Positions 1 through 5,793 of a stretch of 5,821 nucleotides of DNA are shown piece after piece; position 1 is the first letter of the stretch, and each line of letters opens with the position of its first letter. The notes under the pieces were generated by a model. That model ran no database searches, was not told where the DNA came from, and saw only the letters and a list, made by a program, of their open reading frames with translations. The translations under genes were made by a program, and so were the position numbers. Location of the stretch: assembly GCA_016938155.1 (NCBI GenBank), contig JAFGVF010000147.1:1-5821 (forward strand), in the 5' to 3' direction. The DNA comes from Candidatus Cloacimonadota bacterium. GTDB taxonomy: Bacteria; Cloacimonadota; Cloacimonadia; Cloacimonadales; JAFGVF01.

Positions 1-242
1 AGGCAAACACCAAGAATTGGTAATACTCCATAAGCACCGGCAAGAAGTTGCATCGTCATTCCGGCAGTTGAGGGATTTCCGGGTCCTGGTGAGATTACAA
101 TTGCCCTGTATAGCCCTAAATTTAAGTGAGAAAGTGTATCATTTCTCAATACTTGGACTTGATGGTTGCACTCCATCTTAATCAGATGTAATAAGTTGAA
201 AGTAAAGGAATCGAAATTATCTATCAAGAGAATGCGTGCCAT
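1..242 (-). CDS. Glutamine amidotransferase, TrpG/PabA family (partial, C-terminus off window)
   Basis: This is the N-terminal 80 codons of a class I glutamine amidotransferase, the subunit that releases ammonia from glutamine for anthranilate synthase (tryptophan) or aminodeoxychorismate synthase (folate). The translation opens with ARILLIDNFDSFTFNL, the hallmark start of TrpG/PabA. At residues 49-57 it carries VISPGPGNP, the conserved glycine-rich loop of the oxyanion-hole region. It ends in ILGVC, so the last complete codon (residue 80, bases 3-5) is the expected nucleophile cysteine of the GVCLGHQ motif. The His-Glu part of the triad lies outside the window. The ATG is preceded by a weak Shine-Dalgarno-like TTTGGAT 5 nt upstream. 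The gene follows the transglutaminase-like gene in the same direction, 54 nt after its stop, with a hairpin between them, so it is transcribed either by read-through or from its own promoter. The fragment cannot separate TrpG from PabA or a dual-use subunit; the family call itself is secure. Confidence 0.93.
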   Translation of the reverse strand, partial: MARILLIDNFDSFTFNLLHLIKMECNHQVQVLRNDTLSHLNLGLYRAIVISPGPGNPSTAGMTMQLLAGAYGVLPILGVC

Positions 243-258
243 AATTTATCCAAACTAA

Positions 259-286
259 CACGGGGATATTTATTGATATCCCCGTG
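259..286 (-). terminator. Intergenic hairpin, probable terminator after the transglutaminase-like gene
   Basis: A perfect 11-bp stem (CACGGGGATAT paired with ATATCCCCGTG, 259-269 and 276-286) encloses a 6-nt loop. It begins 10 nt past the stop codon of the 872-residue gene. On the minus strand the stem is followed by TTAGTTTGG, which is T-rich but not a clean U-run, so termination may be partial and allow read-through into the amidotransferase gene 16 nt further on. The plus-strand flank is also AT-rich, but no plus-strand gene ends here. An alternative role is 3'-end protection of the upstream mRNA. Confidence 0.7.
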
Positions 287-296
287 AGTTTATAAT

Positions 297-2915
297 TTAT
301 TTTATTAAGCGAGGTAAATATCCTATTATGCTTAAGTTATATCCTTTGCTGGAACTGATAATCCCGCCATTTTCATCGACAAGGAAAAGACATGGATAAT
401 CTGCAGGTTGGAAATCCTCTTCCAGAAGTTTGCTTACTTCCAGTAGCTTGATATCCTTCGTATCCAATGCTTCTAAATCAGTGTTTTTTCTCGATTCGGT
501 AACAATCAAAAGATGGATTCCCTTCTTAAGATAATCCTGCTTCTTGTTCACAAGTTGCTCAATCATTCGTTCCTGAGGTTCTGTAGGAGTGTTACCTCTC
601 ACAAAAATCAAGGCAGGTTGGTTCTTAGGAACATCTTTCTTCATAAGTTTAGCTATACTCTTTTTTGTTTTAACACTCCATGAAGCAGATAAATCAAAGA
701 GGGGTTTCGGTGTGTTATGATTCAGAGTATAATCCTTGATGTCAGAAATAACACTCTTTACGATAACATTTGCATCCCCATTTTCATTACGAATAAAACT
801 CACAAGATAATACGGAGTATCTTTATCAGCTCTGAACCAGTCAATTATTACATTATCCCCATCGTCTTTTGCATCAAAATAGCAATAACTAACTTCACCA
901 TCTTCACCAAGTCTTGAGAGTAAGAAGTTCTTGAAAGCCTCTGCTTTTATCTGCTTACCATCCTGAAAGATTGATACCTTGATTTGGTCTCCGATAAGCT
1001 CTTCATCTGAATCTTCTTTAGTCTCTCTAATTGTGATTTTCTGCCATTCATTACCATCATAGTATTCCATGAATCCCTTCCAGGACAAAGGGATCCCAGA
1101 TAAGCGGTAAACAGCATCATAGAGCAATGTTTTGTGATAGCTGTTTATTCTTTGTTTATTGAGAATCTCAATTGGATTTAATGCACCTGAATAATAGGTC
1201 AAAGAAGTGGAATCATCTTCCACAATAACTTTCGATAACCAATCAGTAACATTGGCATAAGTTGATGGAATCTCCTCTGTCAAATATGGTTTCAACATTT
1301 GATATAACTCCCCTTCCCAACCACTTTCGGGATATGGTCTGCTTCCAAAGCAGGGAGTGATTACATGACTTTTCCACAATGAATCAGAAATAACATTTTC
1401 AAAGGCAATTTTCCGGTCTGAATATGCATTCACAATATCAAGAATGGCAGTTGTATCAGGAACTTCCGTAAGGTCTTTTGTGTCCCATGTAGTCATCATA
1501 GTTGTAAGGACTTTCAGTTTTGTATCGGCATTTTCAGTGTCGGCAATTTTTCCAAACACATAGAGATAGGCATTGGCATTATCACACAAGTCGTTACCGT
1601 GTTCCAAGAATTTATCTCTTTCTGCTGAGTAGGTATTAATGTCTTCATCAGCATCTGGAAGTCTAAAGTATTTAACAAACTGGTCGCTCTTTTTGTTTTC
1701 GAGATAGCGTTTCTGACGACGGAGATTTGCCAATTCTCGTCGTTCATTCAAACGCTGTATTAATGCTTCATCCTTTTGAAAATGTCTTTCTTTGTTACCC
1801 GCAAGTGGGAAGTAATTTATAAAGGATTCATCCAGATAGTAGTTATTTTTGAGAACAATTTCAATATCATTTTTCCCTGCAACCGTACTGATGTTTCCTG
1901 TTCCGAATAATGAGTCTTTTCTTGCAGTAACCCAGGTTGTTGTTCTACCGAGTTCAACCGAAACCCTTCCATCAGAATCAGTTTTCTCCCAGAAGAAACC
2001 GAATAATCCACCAAATGTTGTTGCGTATAGATATATATCAGCTTCAGGTATTGGATCAAAGTTTTCATCTCTAACTGTGATTGTTGCTAAAGAAGTATCA
2101 CCGTAGTTGGAAGTGATATTGAGTTTACTTGAATGCTCTTTAATCTTAATCGTTTGAGGGCTTTCATAGTCTCCAAAGCAAGTGGATGTTACTATTGGTG
2201 CTCTCATAGCTGTATCTGTAACCCAATTTGTTTGACCGTATTCGAGTGGATAACCCTCTTCGGTAACTTTCCATCCATCATCAGTCCAGACTTCAACCCA
2301 TGCATGATTACTATCAGTAAAGCTCCAATAAGGTGCTGAAACAGAGCGAACAGGCAAACCAATACTTCTTGCTGCAGCCATAAAGAGAATCATCATCTCT
2401 TCACAACGCCCCCAGCTCCATTTAATACAAGTTAAGGGTGCTAAATCTCTTCCACTGGTTTGTTTAAAATAGGTGCCTTCATTGTACCATAAATCGACTT
2501 CAAGATTTGCCTCTCGAAGAGTTTTACAATCTTTTACTCGAGGGTAGAGCTCATTATAGAAAAGCTGACGCCAATCTTCAAGAGGCTCCTGGCTTATTCT
2601 GGGTGGGAGTACATAGTGAAGGAAGATATCTTCCGGGATGTCTGAAGCAAATGGTAGTTCTTTTGCTTTTAGGGCGAAGGTAATATTCTCTTCTAAATAT
2701 GATGGAGTAAGCACAGCAAGATCGGAGTCAGAGCTATTATCCAACAATAAATCGCAATACTCTTTCTCTTTACCTGTTAGTTCACCGTTATAATCCAACA
2801 GAGCAAGTGCGTTTTTGCCTGAATATTTCATAATCCGGGCGGTAGTTTCTTCTGAAACTGCTGATAATCCGATAAAGCAAACCAGAAACAAAACAAACAG
2901 AGAAAAGTGTCTCAT
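297..2915 (-). CDS. Exported transglutaminase-like protein with thioredoxin-like C-terminus
   Basis: This is an 872-residue exported protein of the large transglutaminase-like family known mainly from Bacteroidota. Residues 1-19 form a signal peptide (hydrophobic FSLFVLFLVCFIGLSAV). Residues about 140-250 hold the transglutaminase-like core: Cys171 in WGRCEEM, His204 in NHAWVEVW, then WKVTEE, where the usual acidic residue is Glu219 or Glu220 rather than Asp. It ends in CFGDY, typical of this family. Residues 270-355 resemble an Ig/CarboxypepD-like insert (TVRDENFDPIPEADIY, TDSDGRV). Residues 580-625 look like a second transglutaminase-like module (DAVYRLSGIPLSW, DGNEW) with no cysteine in the nucleophile position. 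Residues 765-872 look like a thioredoxin fold (PALIFVRG, YPCLFLVDENGGIISSSKGY) without CxxC. Start choice: the ATG at 2913-2915 has GGAG 5 nt upstream; an in-frame TTG 30 nt earlier would spoil the signal peptide and has no such site. The product probably acts in the periplasm or at the surface as a peptidase, amidase or binding protein. The substrate is unknown. Confidence 0.85.
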   Translation of the reverse strand: MRHFSLFVLFLVCFIGLSAVSEETTARIMKYSGKNALALLDYNGELTGKEKEYCDLLLDNSSDSDLAVLTPSYLEENITFALKAKELPFASDIPEDIFLHYVLPPRISQEPLEDWRQLFYNELYPRVKDCKTLREANLEVDLWYNEGTYFKQTSGRDLAPLTCIKWSWGRCEEMMILFMAAARSIGLPVRSVSAPYWSFTDSNHAWVEVWTDDGWKVTEEGYPLEYGQTNWVTDTAMRAPIVTSTCFGDYESPQTIKIKEHSSKLNITSNYGDTSLATITVRDENFDPIPEADIYLYATTFGGLFGFFWEKTDSDGRVSVELGRTTTWVTARKDSLFGTGNISTVAGKNDIEIVLKNNYYLDESFINYFPLAGNKERHFQKDEALIQRLNERRELANLRRQKRYLENKKSDQFVKYFRLPDADEDINTYSAERDKFLEHGNDLCDNANAYLYVFGKIADTENADTKLKVLTTMMTTWDTKDLTEVPDTTAILDIVNAYSDRKIAFENVISDSLWKSHVITPCFGSRPYPESGWEGELYQMLKPYLTEEIPSTYANVTDWLSKVIVEDDSTSLTYYSGALNPIEILNKQRINSYHKTLLYDAVYRLSGIPLSWKGFMEYYDGNEWQKITIRETKEDSDEELIGDQIKVSIFQDGKQIKAEAFKNFLLSRLGEDGEVSYCYFDAKDDGDNVIIDWFRADKDTPYYLVSFIRNENGDANVIVKSVISDIKDYTLNHNTPKPLFDLSASWSVKTKKSIAKLMKKDVPKNQPALIFVRGNTPTEPQERMIEQLVNKKQDYLKKGIHLLIVTESRKNTDLEALDTKDIKLLEVSKLLEEDFQPADYPCLFLVDENGGIISSSKGYNLSIIGYLPRLIK

Positions 2916-2920
2916 AGTAT

Positions 2921-2924
2921 CTCC
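2921..2924 (-). promoter_or_regulatory. Shine-Dalgarno site that fixes the transglutaminase-like gene start
   Basis: On the minus strand, GCTGGAGATACT precedes the ATG at 2913-2915, placing GGAG 5 nt from the start codon. The site decides between this ATG and the longer TTG-initiated frame starting at 2945. The shorter product begins directly with a signal peptide (MRHFSLFVLF). Confidence 0.8.
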
Positions 2925-2943
2925 AGCATTATTAATTTTGTCC

Positions 2944-2972
2944 AATTAATGCAATCATCTCATTTTTGGCAA
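2944..2972 (-). promoter_or_regulatory. Candidate promoter of the transglutaminase-like gene (TTGCCA-17-TTAATT)
   Basis: On the minus strand, TTGCCA (2967-2972) is followed after 17 nt by TTAATT (2944-2949), with AT-rich sequence upstream. TTGCCA lies exactly 51 nt before the start codon. The DUF4476 gene has TTGCCA at the identical distance, followed at the same spacing by TTGATT. The -10-like hexamer is a poor match to TATAAT, and in AT-rich DNA such matches arise by chance. The argument rests on the parallel with the second gene. Confidence 0.35.
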
Positions 2973-3097
2973 TATTTATAATTTCTTGCAAATTTTCCAA
3001 TTTTTTAGATGTATTCAAAGTATAATTAACTTGTTGTAAGCTTTTACTTAATGCAACTCATCTTTTTAACGCTACAAGGATAGCAAGTAATTTTCGA

Positions 3098-3103
3098 TTG
3101 ACA
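3098..3103 (+). promoter_or_regulatory. Candidate -35 element for the receiver gene
   Basis: A perfect TTGACA consensus stands 88 nt before the proposed start of the receiver gene, inside the divergent intergenic region. No convincing -10 hexamer follows at 16-18 nt; the best at 18 nt is TTTGTT, and TTAGAT sits too far away at 22 nt. It is therefore only a candidate. The remainder of 2973-3191 is AT-rich and shows no reading frame of note on either strand. Confidence 0.25.
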
Positions 3104-3179
3104 AGTATTCTGTAAGTCTGGTTTGTTAGATTAGTAGTAATTGGGAGTATTTGGTTGATTATTACATATTTTTAAAACT

Positions 3180-3184
3180 GGGAG
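3180..3184 (+). promoter_or_regulatory. Shine-Dalgarno site pointing to an ACG start
   Basis: GGGAG stands 7 nt before an ACG codon at 3192-3194. That codon is exactly where a receiver domain of the usual form M-S-T-L-K-I-L-I-V-E-D-N should begin. The spacing is ideal for ACG. It is too short for the in-frame ATT at 3186, and the site is too distant (52 nt) for the first in-frame ATG at 3237. Confidence 0.6.
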
Positions 3185-3191
3185 TATTAAA

Positions 3192-3581
3192 ACGTCAACA
3201 CTAAAAATTCTTATTGTCGAAGATAACAAAATCAACATGAAGTTGACAAAGAGTTATCTTAATCAGTATGCCTCGAGCATAGAGTGGGCAAAGAATGGTC
3301 TTGAAGGTTGTGAAATGTATCAACAAGATCGGTTCGATCTAATTTTTATGGATTTACAGATGCCTATCATGGACGGTATTATGGCAACGATGAAAATCCG
3401 GGAGTTAGAAAAAGAGCTCAATGTGTACACTCCAATCGTTGCTCTTACTGCTCAGGCAGAGAAATACGATAAAGAGAAATGCCTCGCCGTCGGAATGGAT
3501 TATTACCTTACAAAACCTCTTTATAAAGATCAGTTAGAAACAGCTATCTCAATAGTTCTTCAAAGAGACCAAGTCAGATAA
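3192..3581 (+). CDS. Stand-alone CheY-like response regulator receiver (probable ACG start)
   Basis: This is a single phosphoreceiver domain of 129 residues with no output domain. The conserved sites are all present: acidic pair Glu10-Asp11 (ILIVEDN), phospho-acceptor Asp54 (FMDLQMPIMDG), Thr86 (VALTAQ) and Lys108 (LTKPL). The MDLQMPxMDG wording and the TPIVALTA strand resemble receivers attached to hybrid histidine kinases more than classic CheY. The frame is open from a stop at 3156 but holds no ATG, GTG or TTG before 3237. Starting at that ATG would delete the first beta strand and the acidic pair. ACG at 3192, one base from ATG and 7 nt after GGGAG, gives a complete domain. The start is thus a rare non-canonical codon, a recent mutation or a sequence error. 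No histidine kinase gene is adjacent, so the phosphodonor is unknown. Transcription diverges from the transglutaminase-like gene and converges on mtnA. The domain call is firm and the start is inferred. Confidence 0.88.
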   Translation, partial: TSTLKILIVEDNKINMKLTKSYLNQYASSIEWAKNGLEGCEMYQQDRFDLIFMDLQMPIMDGIMATMKIRELEKELNVYTPIVALTAQAEKYDKEKCLAVGMDYYLTKPLYKDQLETAISIVLQRDQVR

Positions 3582-3609
3582 ACAGGCTCTATAGCCTTAT
3601 CTACTTGGT
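3568..3609 (+). terminator. Long hairpin across the convergent ends of the receiver gene and mtnA
   Basis: Three paired segments stack into one stem: ACCAAGT with ACTTGGT (3568-3574 and 3603-3609), AGATA with TATCT (3576-3580 and 3598-3602), and AGGCT with AGCCT (3584-3588 and 3593-3597) around a CTAT loop. Only C3575 and an AAC bulge (3581-3583) are unpaired. The stem includes the receiver stop codon (3579-3581) and the mtnA stop codon (3601-3603). Downstream on the plus strand the sequence is T-rich (TGATTCTCTTATTATTTTG), so it best fits a terminator of the receiver gene. The minus-strand flank is less T-rich, so mtnA termination here is less certain. Confidence 0.6.
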
Positions 3610-4650
3610 TGATTCTCTTATTATTTTGTGTAATACATGAATATTGTCTCTATTAAAAATGCCAAATTCTGTGATATATCCGCTTATATATTTTTCCGGT
3701 GTGACATCAAATGCGGGATTTAACACTTCAGCTTCAGGAATAGTTATATAGGTCTGGTTCATCATAATAACCTCTTCCCTGTCTCTTTCTTCAATATGGA
3801 TCCCGGAACCTGTCGCAGTATTTAAATCGAAAGTAGTAGCTGGAGCTGCAATATAGAAAGGAATACCGTTTTCTTTTGCCAAAACCGCCTTGGAATAAGT
3901 TCCGATTTTATTTGCTGTGTCTCCATTCAAAGCGATTCTGTCTGCACCGGTTATTACTAACGAAATCATTCCTTTTTGCATATAATATCCCGCTGCATTA
4001 TCCGTAATCAACTTGTATGGAATGCCCTCTTGCGAAAGTTCAAAAACTGTCAGTCTTGCACCTTGCAATCTGGGCCTTGTTTCATCTACAAAAACGCTGA
4101 ATTCAGTGCCATGAGCGTATGCAATTCTAATTGGAGCAAGGGCTGTTCCATAATCAACTGTTGCCAATGCCCCTGCGTTACAATGAGTTAAAACATTCAT
4201 GCCGGATTTAATTAATGATGCTCCATATATCCCAATCCGTCTGCATGCTTCAGCATTATTATCCGCAATTCTTTCTGCTGCTTTGATTGTTGCAGAAATC
4301 GCTTGTTTATAATCAGATATATCGGATATTCCATCCATGACTTCGTCGAGGCAATTGCGTAAATCAACTGCAGTAGGCCTGGAATCAAGCAGTTTCTGAT
4401 ACGCTTTCCTGATATCCTCTTTCCAGGATTCCTCCCTGCTTTGCATCATCGCCACTGCCAACCCAAATGCTCCCGTAGCCCCGATAGCAGGAGCTCCGCG
4501 CACCTGCATTGTTTTGATGGCACACACAATTTCATCAACTGTGGATAAATAGAGTACTTCTACGGCAAATGGCAACTTATTCTGGTCAATTAGCTCTAAT
4601 ATGCCATTCTTAAGTGCCACTGTTCTAATCTGTTTTCCGTTGATTTTCAT
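3601..4650 (-). CDS. mtnA: S-methyl-5-thioribose-1-phosphate isomerase
   Basis: The enzyme converts 5-methylthioribose-1-phosphate to 5-methylthioribulose-1-phosphate in methionine salvage, in the cytoplasm. The 349 residues match the family's usual length. Signatures in order are VRGAPAIG (50-57), LTHCNAGALAT with catalytic Cys157 (154-164), DETRPRLQGARLT (189-201), ITGADRI with catalytic Asp237 (233-239), NKIGTY (247-252), and NPAFDVTP (311-318) near the C-terminus. All are intact, which favours true MtnA over the related eIF-2B regulatory subunits or ribose-1,5-bisphosphate isomerase. The ATG start gives the expected N-terminus. It has no visible Shine-Dalgarno site and lies 5 nt after the U-tract of the preceding gene's terminator. 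Expression therefore needs read-through, a start site inside that terminator, or a leaderless mRNA. No other salvage genes (mtnK, mtnB, mtnN) are in the window. Related proteins also act on 5-deoxyribose-1-phosphate, so substrate range is open. Confidence 0.95.
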   Translation of the reverse strand: MKINGKQIRTVALKNGILELIDQNKLPFAVEVLYLSTVDEIVCAIKTMQVRGAPAIGATGAFGLAVAMMQSREESWKEDIRKAYQKLLDSRPTAVDLRNCLDEVMDGISDISDYKQAISATIKAAERIADNNAEACRRIGIYGASLIKSGMNVLTHCNAGALATVDYGTALAPIRIAYAHGTEFSVFVDETRPRLQGARLTVFELSQEGIPYKLITDNAAGYYMQKGMISLVITGADRIALNGDTANKIGTYSKAVLAKENGIPFYIAAPATTFDLNTATGSGIHIEERDREEVIMMNQTYITIPEAEVLNPAFDVTPEKYISGYITEFGIFNRDNIHVLHKIIRESTK

Positions 4651-4655
4651 AAATG

Positions 4656-4678
4656 AAAAAAGGGACCTTACGGTCCCT
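4656..4678 (-). terminator. Intrinsic terminator of the DUF4476 gene
   Basis: On the minus strand, AGGGACC-GTAA-GGTCCCT forms a perfect 7-bp stem with a 4-nt loop and runs straight into six T residues (counting the last stem base), the textbook form of a rho-independent terminator. It begins 17 nt after the DUF4476 stop codon and its T-run ends only 5 nt before the mtnA ATG. Confidence 0.88.
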
Positions 4679-4695
4679 GGTTTACCAAAATTGTT

Positions 4696-5409
4696 TTAGT
4701 TCATTATTGATTCAGCGGATTCCTTATCAGCTGAAAAAGTGAAGCTATCCAACACCTTATAGCTGTTCTGTTTATCCGTAACTCTGGGCCAAAGTACTTT
4801 TAATGCATCAAGCTGGTCTTCTGAGAAGGAGAACAAACCAAGCACAGTTTTAACCTGGTCGCAGGTCAACCACACATTCTTTGCTCCCATATTCACAACT
4901 CTCAACTGATCATCGGCAAAGCTTTCATTTTTTATTCTCTTGCACCAATCATTAAAGTCGATAGAACTCATAGGAACCTTCTCATGCTCAACAGGTTTAG
5001 GTCTTGCTTGTACTTGTTGAGGTTCAGGGTCTTCCTGGGGTACATTCATGGTTACATTAATGTTTACATTCCCATCGGAAACATCGTTGGAAGTTGTTCC
5101 TGAAGATATTACAACCGTCCCGTTAGTTGGAATAAGAGCTAGTTTGGAATACACTTCATCAAGAAGGTTCTGACATTTCTTCTGGTCAAACTTATTAAGC
5201 TTTTCGTGGTATTTTTCCAACTGCTCAAGATTCTTAACAATATCGTTAACAAGATATTCCACAGTAACTGTTTTTGATGAAACAGTGGTCGTTGAGCTAT
5301 TGTCATTTACTGACATTGAAATTGAGCCTGCCGGAGTATTGATTGAGAATCCTTCAGCAAACAATAAGCTTATGCTTAAAAGAACTATTAAAAACAATGT
5401 TTTCTTCAT
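4696..5409 (-). CDS. Exported DUF4476-domain protein
   Basis: This 237-residue protein has a clear signal peptide (MKKTLFLIVLLSISLLFAEG; cleavage likely after Ala18 or Gly20). A low-complexity Ser/Thr-rich stretch follows (residues 28-47), then a charged segment that is probably helical or coiled (50-92), a second linker rich in Asn, Val, Pro and Gln (97-140), and a C-terminal DUF4476-like domain (about 147-235). The domain shows the family pattern: MSSIDFNDWCKRIKNESF, LRVVN, LTCDQVKTVLGLFSFSEDQL, LWPRVTDKQN, LDSFTFSADKE. DUF4476 has no established function and occurs mostly on secreted or envelope proteins of the FCB group. The ATG has GAGG 5 nt upstream (5415-5418), supporting the start. 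The strong terminator after the stop suggests a monocistronic unit. The possible coil suggests an interaction or structural role in the envelope, but that is inference. Confidence 0.85.
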   Translation of the reverse strand: MKKTLFLIVLLSISLLFAEGFSINTPAGSISMSVNDNSSTTTVSSKTVTVEYLVNDIVKNLEQLEKYHEKLNKFDQKKCQNLLDEVYSKLALIPTNGTVVISSGTTSNDVSDGNVNINVTMNVPQEDPEPQQVQARPKPVEHEKVPMSSIDFNDWCKRIKNESFADDQLRVVNMGAKNVWLTCDQVKTVLGLFSFSEDQLDALKVLWPRVTDKQNSYKVLDSFTFSADKESAESIMN

Positions 5410-5437
5410 TTATACCTCGCTTTTGCTTTATTATGCT

Positions 5438-5466
5438 AATCAATTGAACTATCATTTCTTTGGCAA
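5438..5466 (-). promoter_or_regulatory. Candidate promoter of the DUF4476 gene (TTGCCA-17-TTGATT)
   Basis: On the minus strand, TTGCCA (5461-5466) is followed after 17 nt by TTGATT (5438-5443). TTGCCA stands 51 nt before the ATG, the same distance as in the transglutaminase-like gene, and the next bases are also alike (TTGCCAAAGAAATGA here, TTGCCAAAAATGA there). The resemblance to a sigma-70-type promoter is only partial. Confidence 0.35.
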
Positions 5467-5587
5467 GTTTTTTTATATTTGGAGTTTTTCTGTTTTCTCT
5501 AAATCAATATATCTACAATCACATTACAACGCTGTTTAATCATTTTACTCCTGTTTTTAACTGTGGACACTTTATTTCATCTCTAAG

Positions 5588-5608
5588 GTGTCTCTACATG
5601 AGAGACAC
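5588..5608. repeat. Perfect 8-bp inverted repeat
   Basis: GTGTCTCT (5588-5595) and AGAGACAC (5601-5608) pair perfectly around a 5-nt loop ACATG. Neither strand continues with a T-run, so it does not read as an intrinsic terminator. It may be part of a dispersed palindromic repeat or a protein-binding site. Confidence 0.7.
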
Positions 5609-5793
5609 GGAACTCCCCTTCGCATGAAGCCCCGCTGAATATAAGAGGGCAAGCAGGGATGCGTGCCATACTTTAAAACATGCTTCCAGCCTACCGAATT
5701 TCTTAGTTTACATAATATTATCTCCAGGAACTGAAAAATACACAGTACACACCTGTATTTATCATGCTTTTTACCATTCATCCCGATGCGTTG

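Noticed and set aside
1849..2106. Plus-strand reading frames inside the transglutaminase-like gene
   Set aside because: They are antisense to a well-supported coding region and have no ribosome sites or recognisable protein features.
2916..2945. TTG start 10 codons upstream for the transglutaminase-like gene
   Set aside because: It adds a polar stretch (MDKINNAGDT) before the signal peptide and lacks a ribosome site, whereas the ATG at 2913-2915 has GGAG at 5 nt.
2946..3191. Receiver as the surviving tail of a hybrid histidine kinase
   Set aside because: The upstream sequence is AT-rich with stops in frame (3156) and shows no kinase remnants, while a proper ribosome site precedes the domain.
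3237..3581. Receiver gene starting at the first ATG (114 residues)
   Set aside because: It would delete the first beta strand and the acidic pair; the upstream in-frame codons clearly encode the missing part of the domain.
5588..5608. Inverted repeat as an intrinsic terminator
   Set aside because: No T-run follows on either strand and no gene ends next to it.
5572..5781. 69-codon minus-strand reading frame in the 3' tail
   Set aside because: No ribosome site, no recognised domain, and its 3' half is made of the inverted-repeat region; more likely spurious translation of a repeat.
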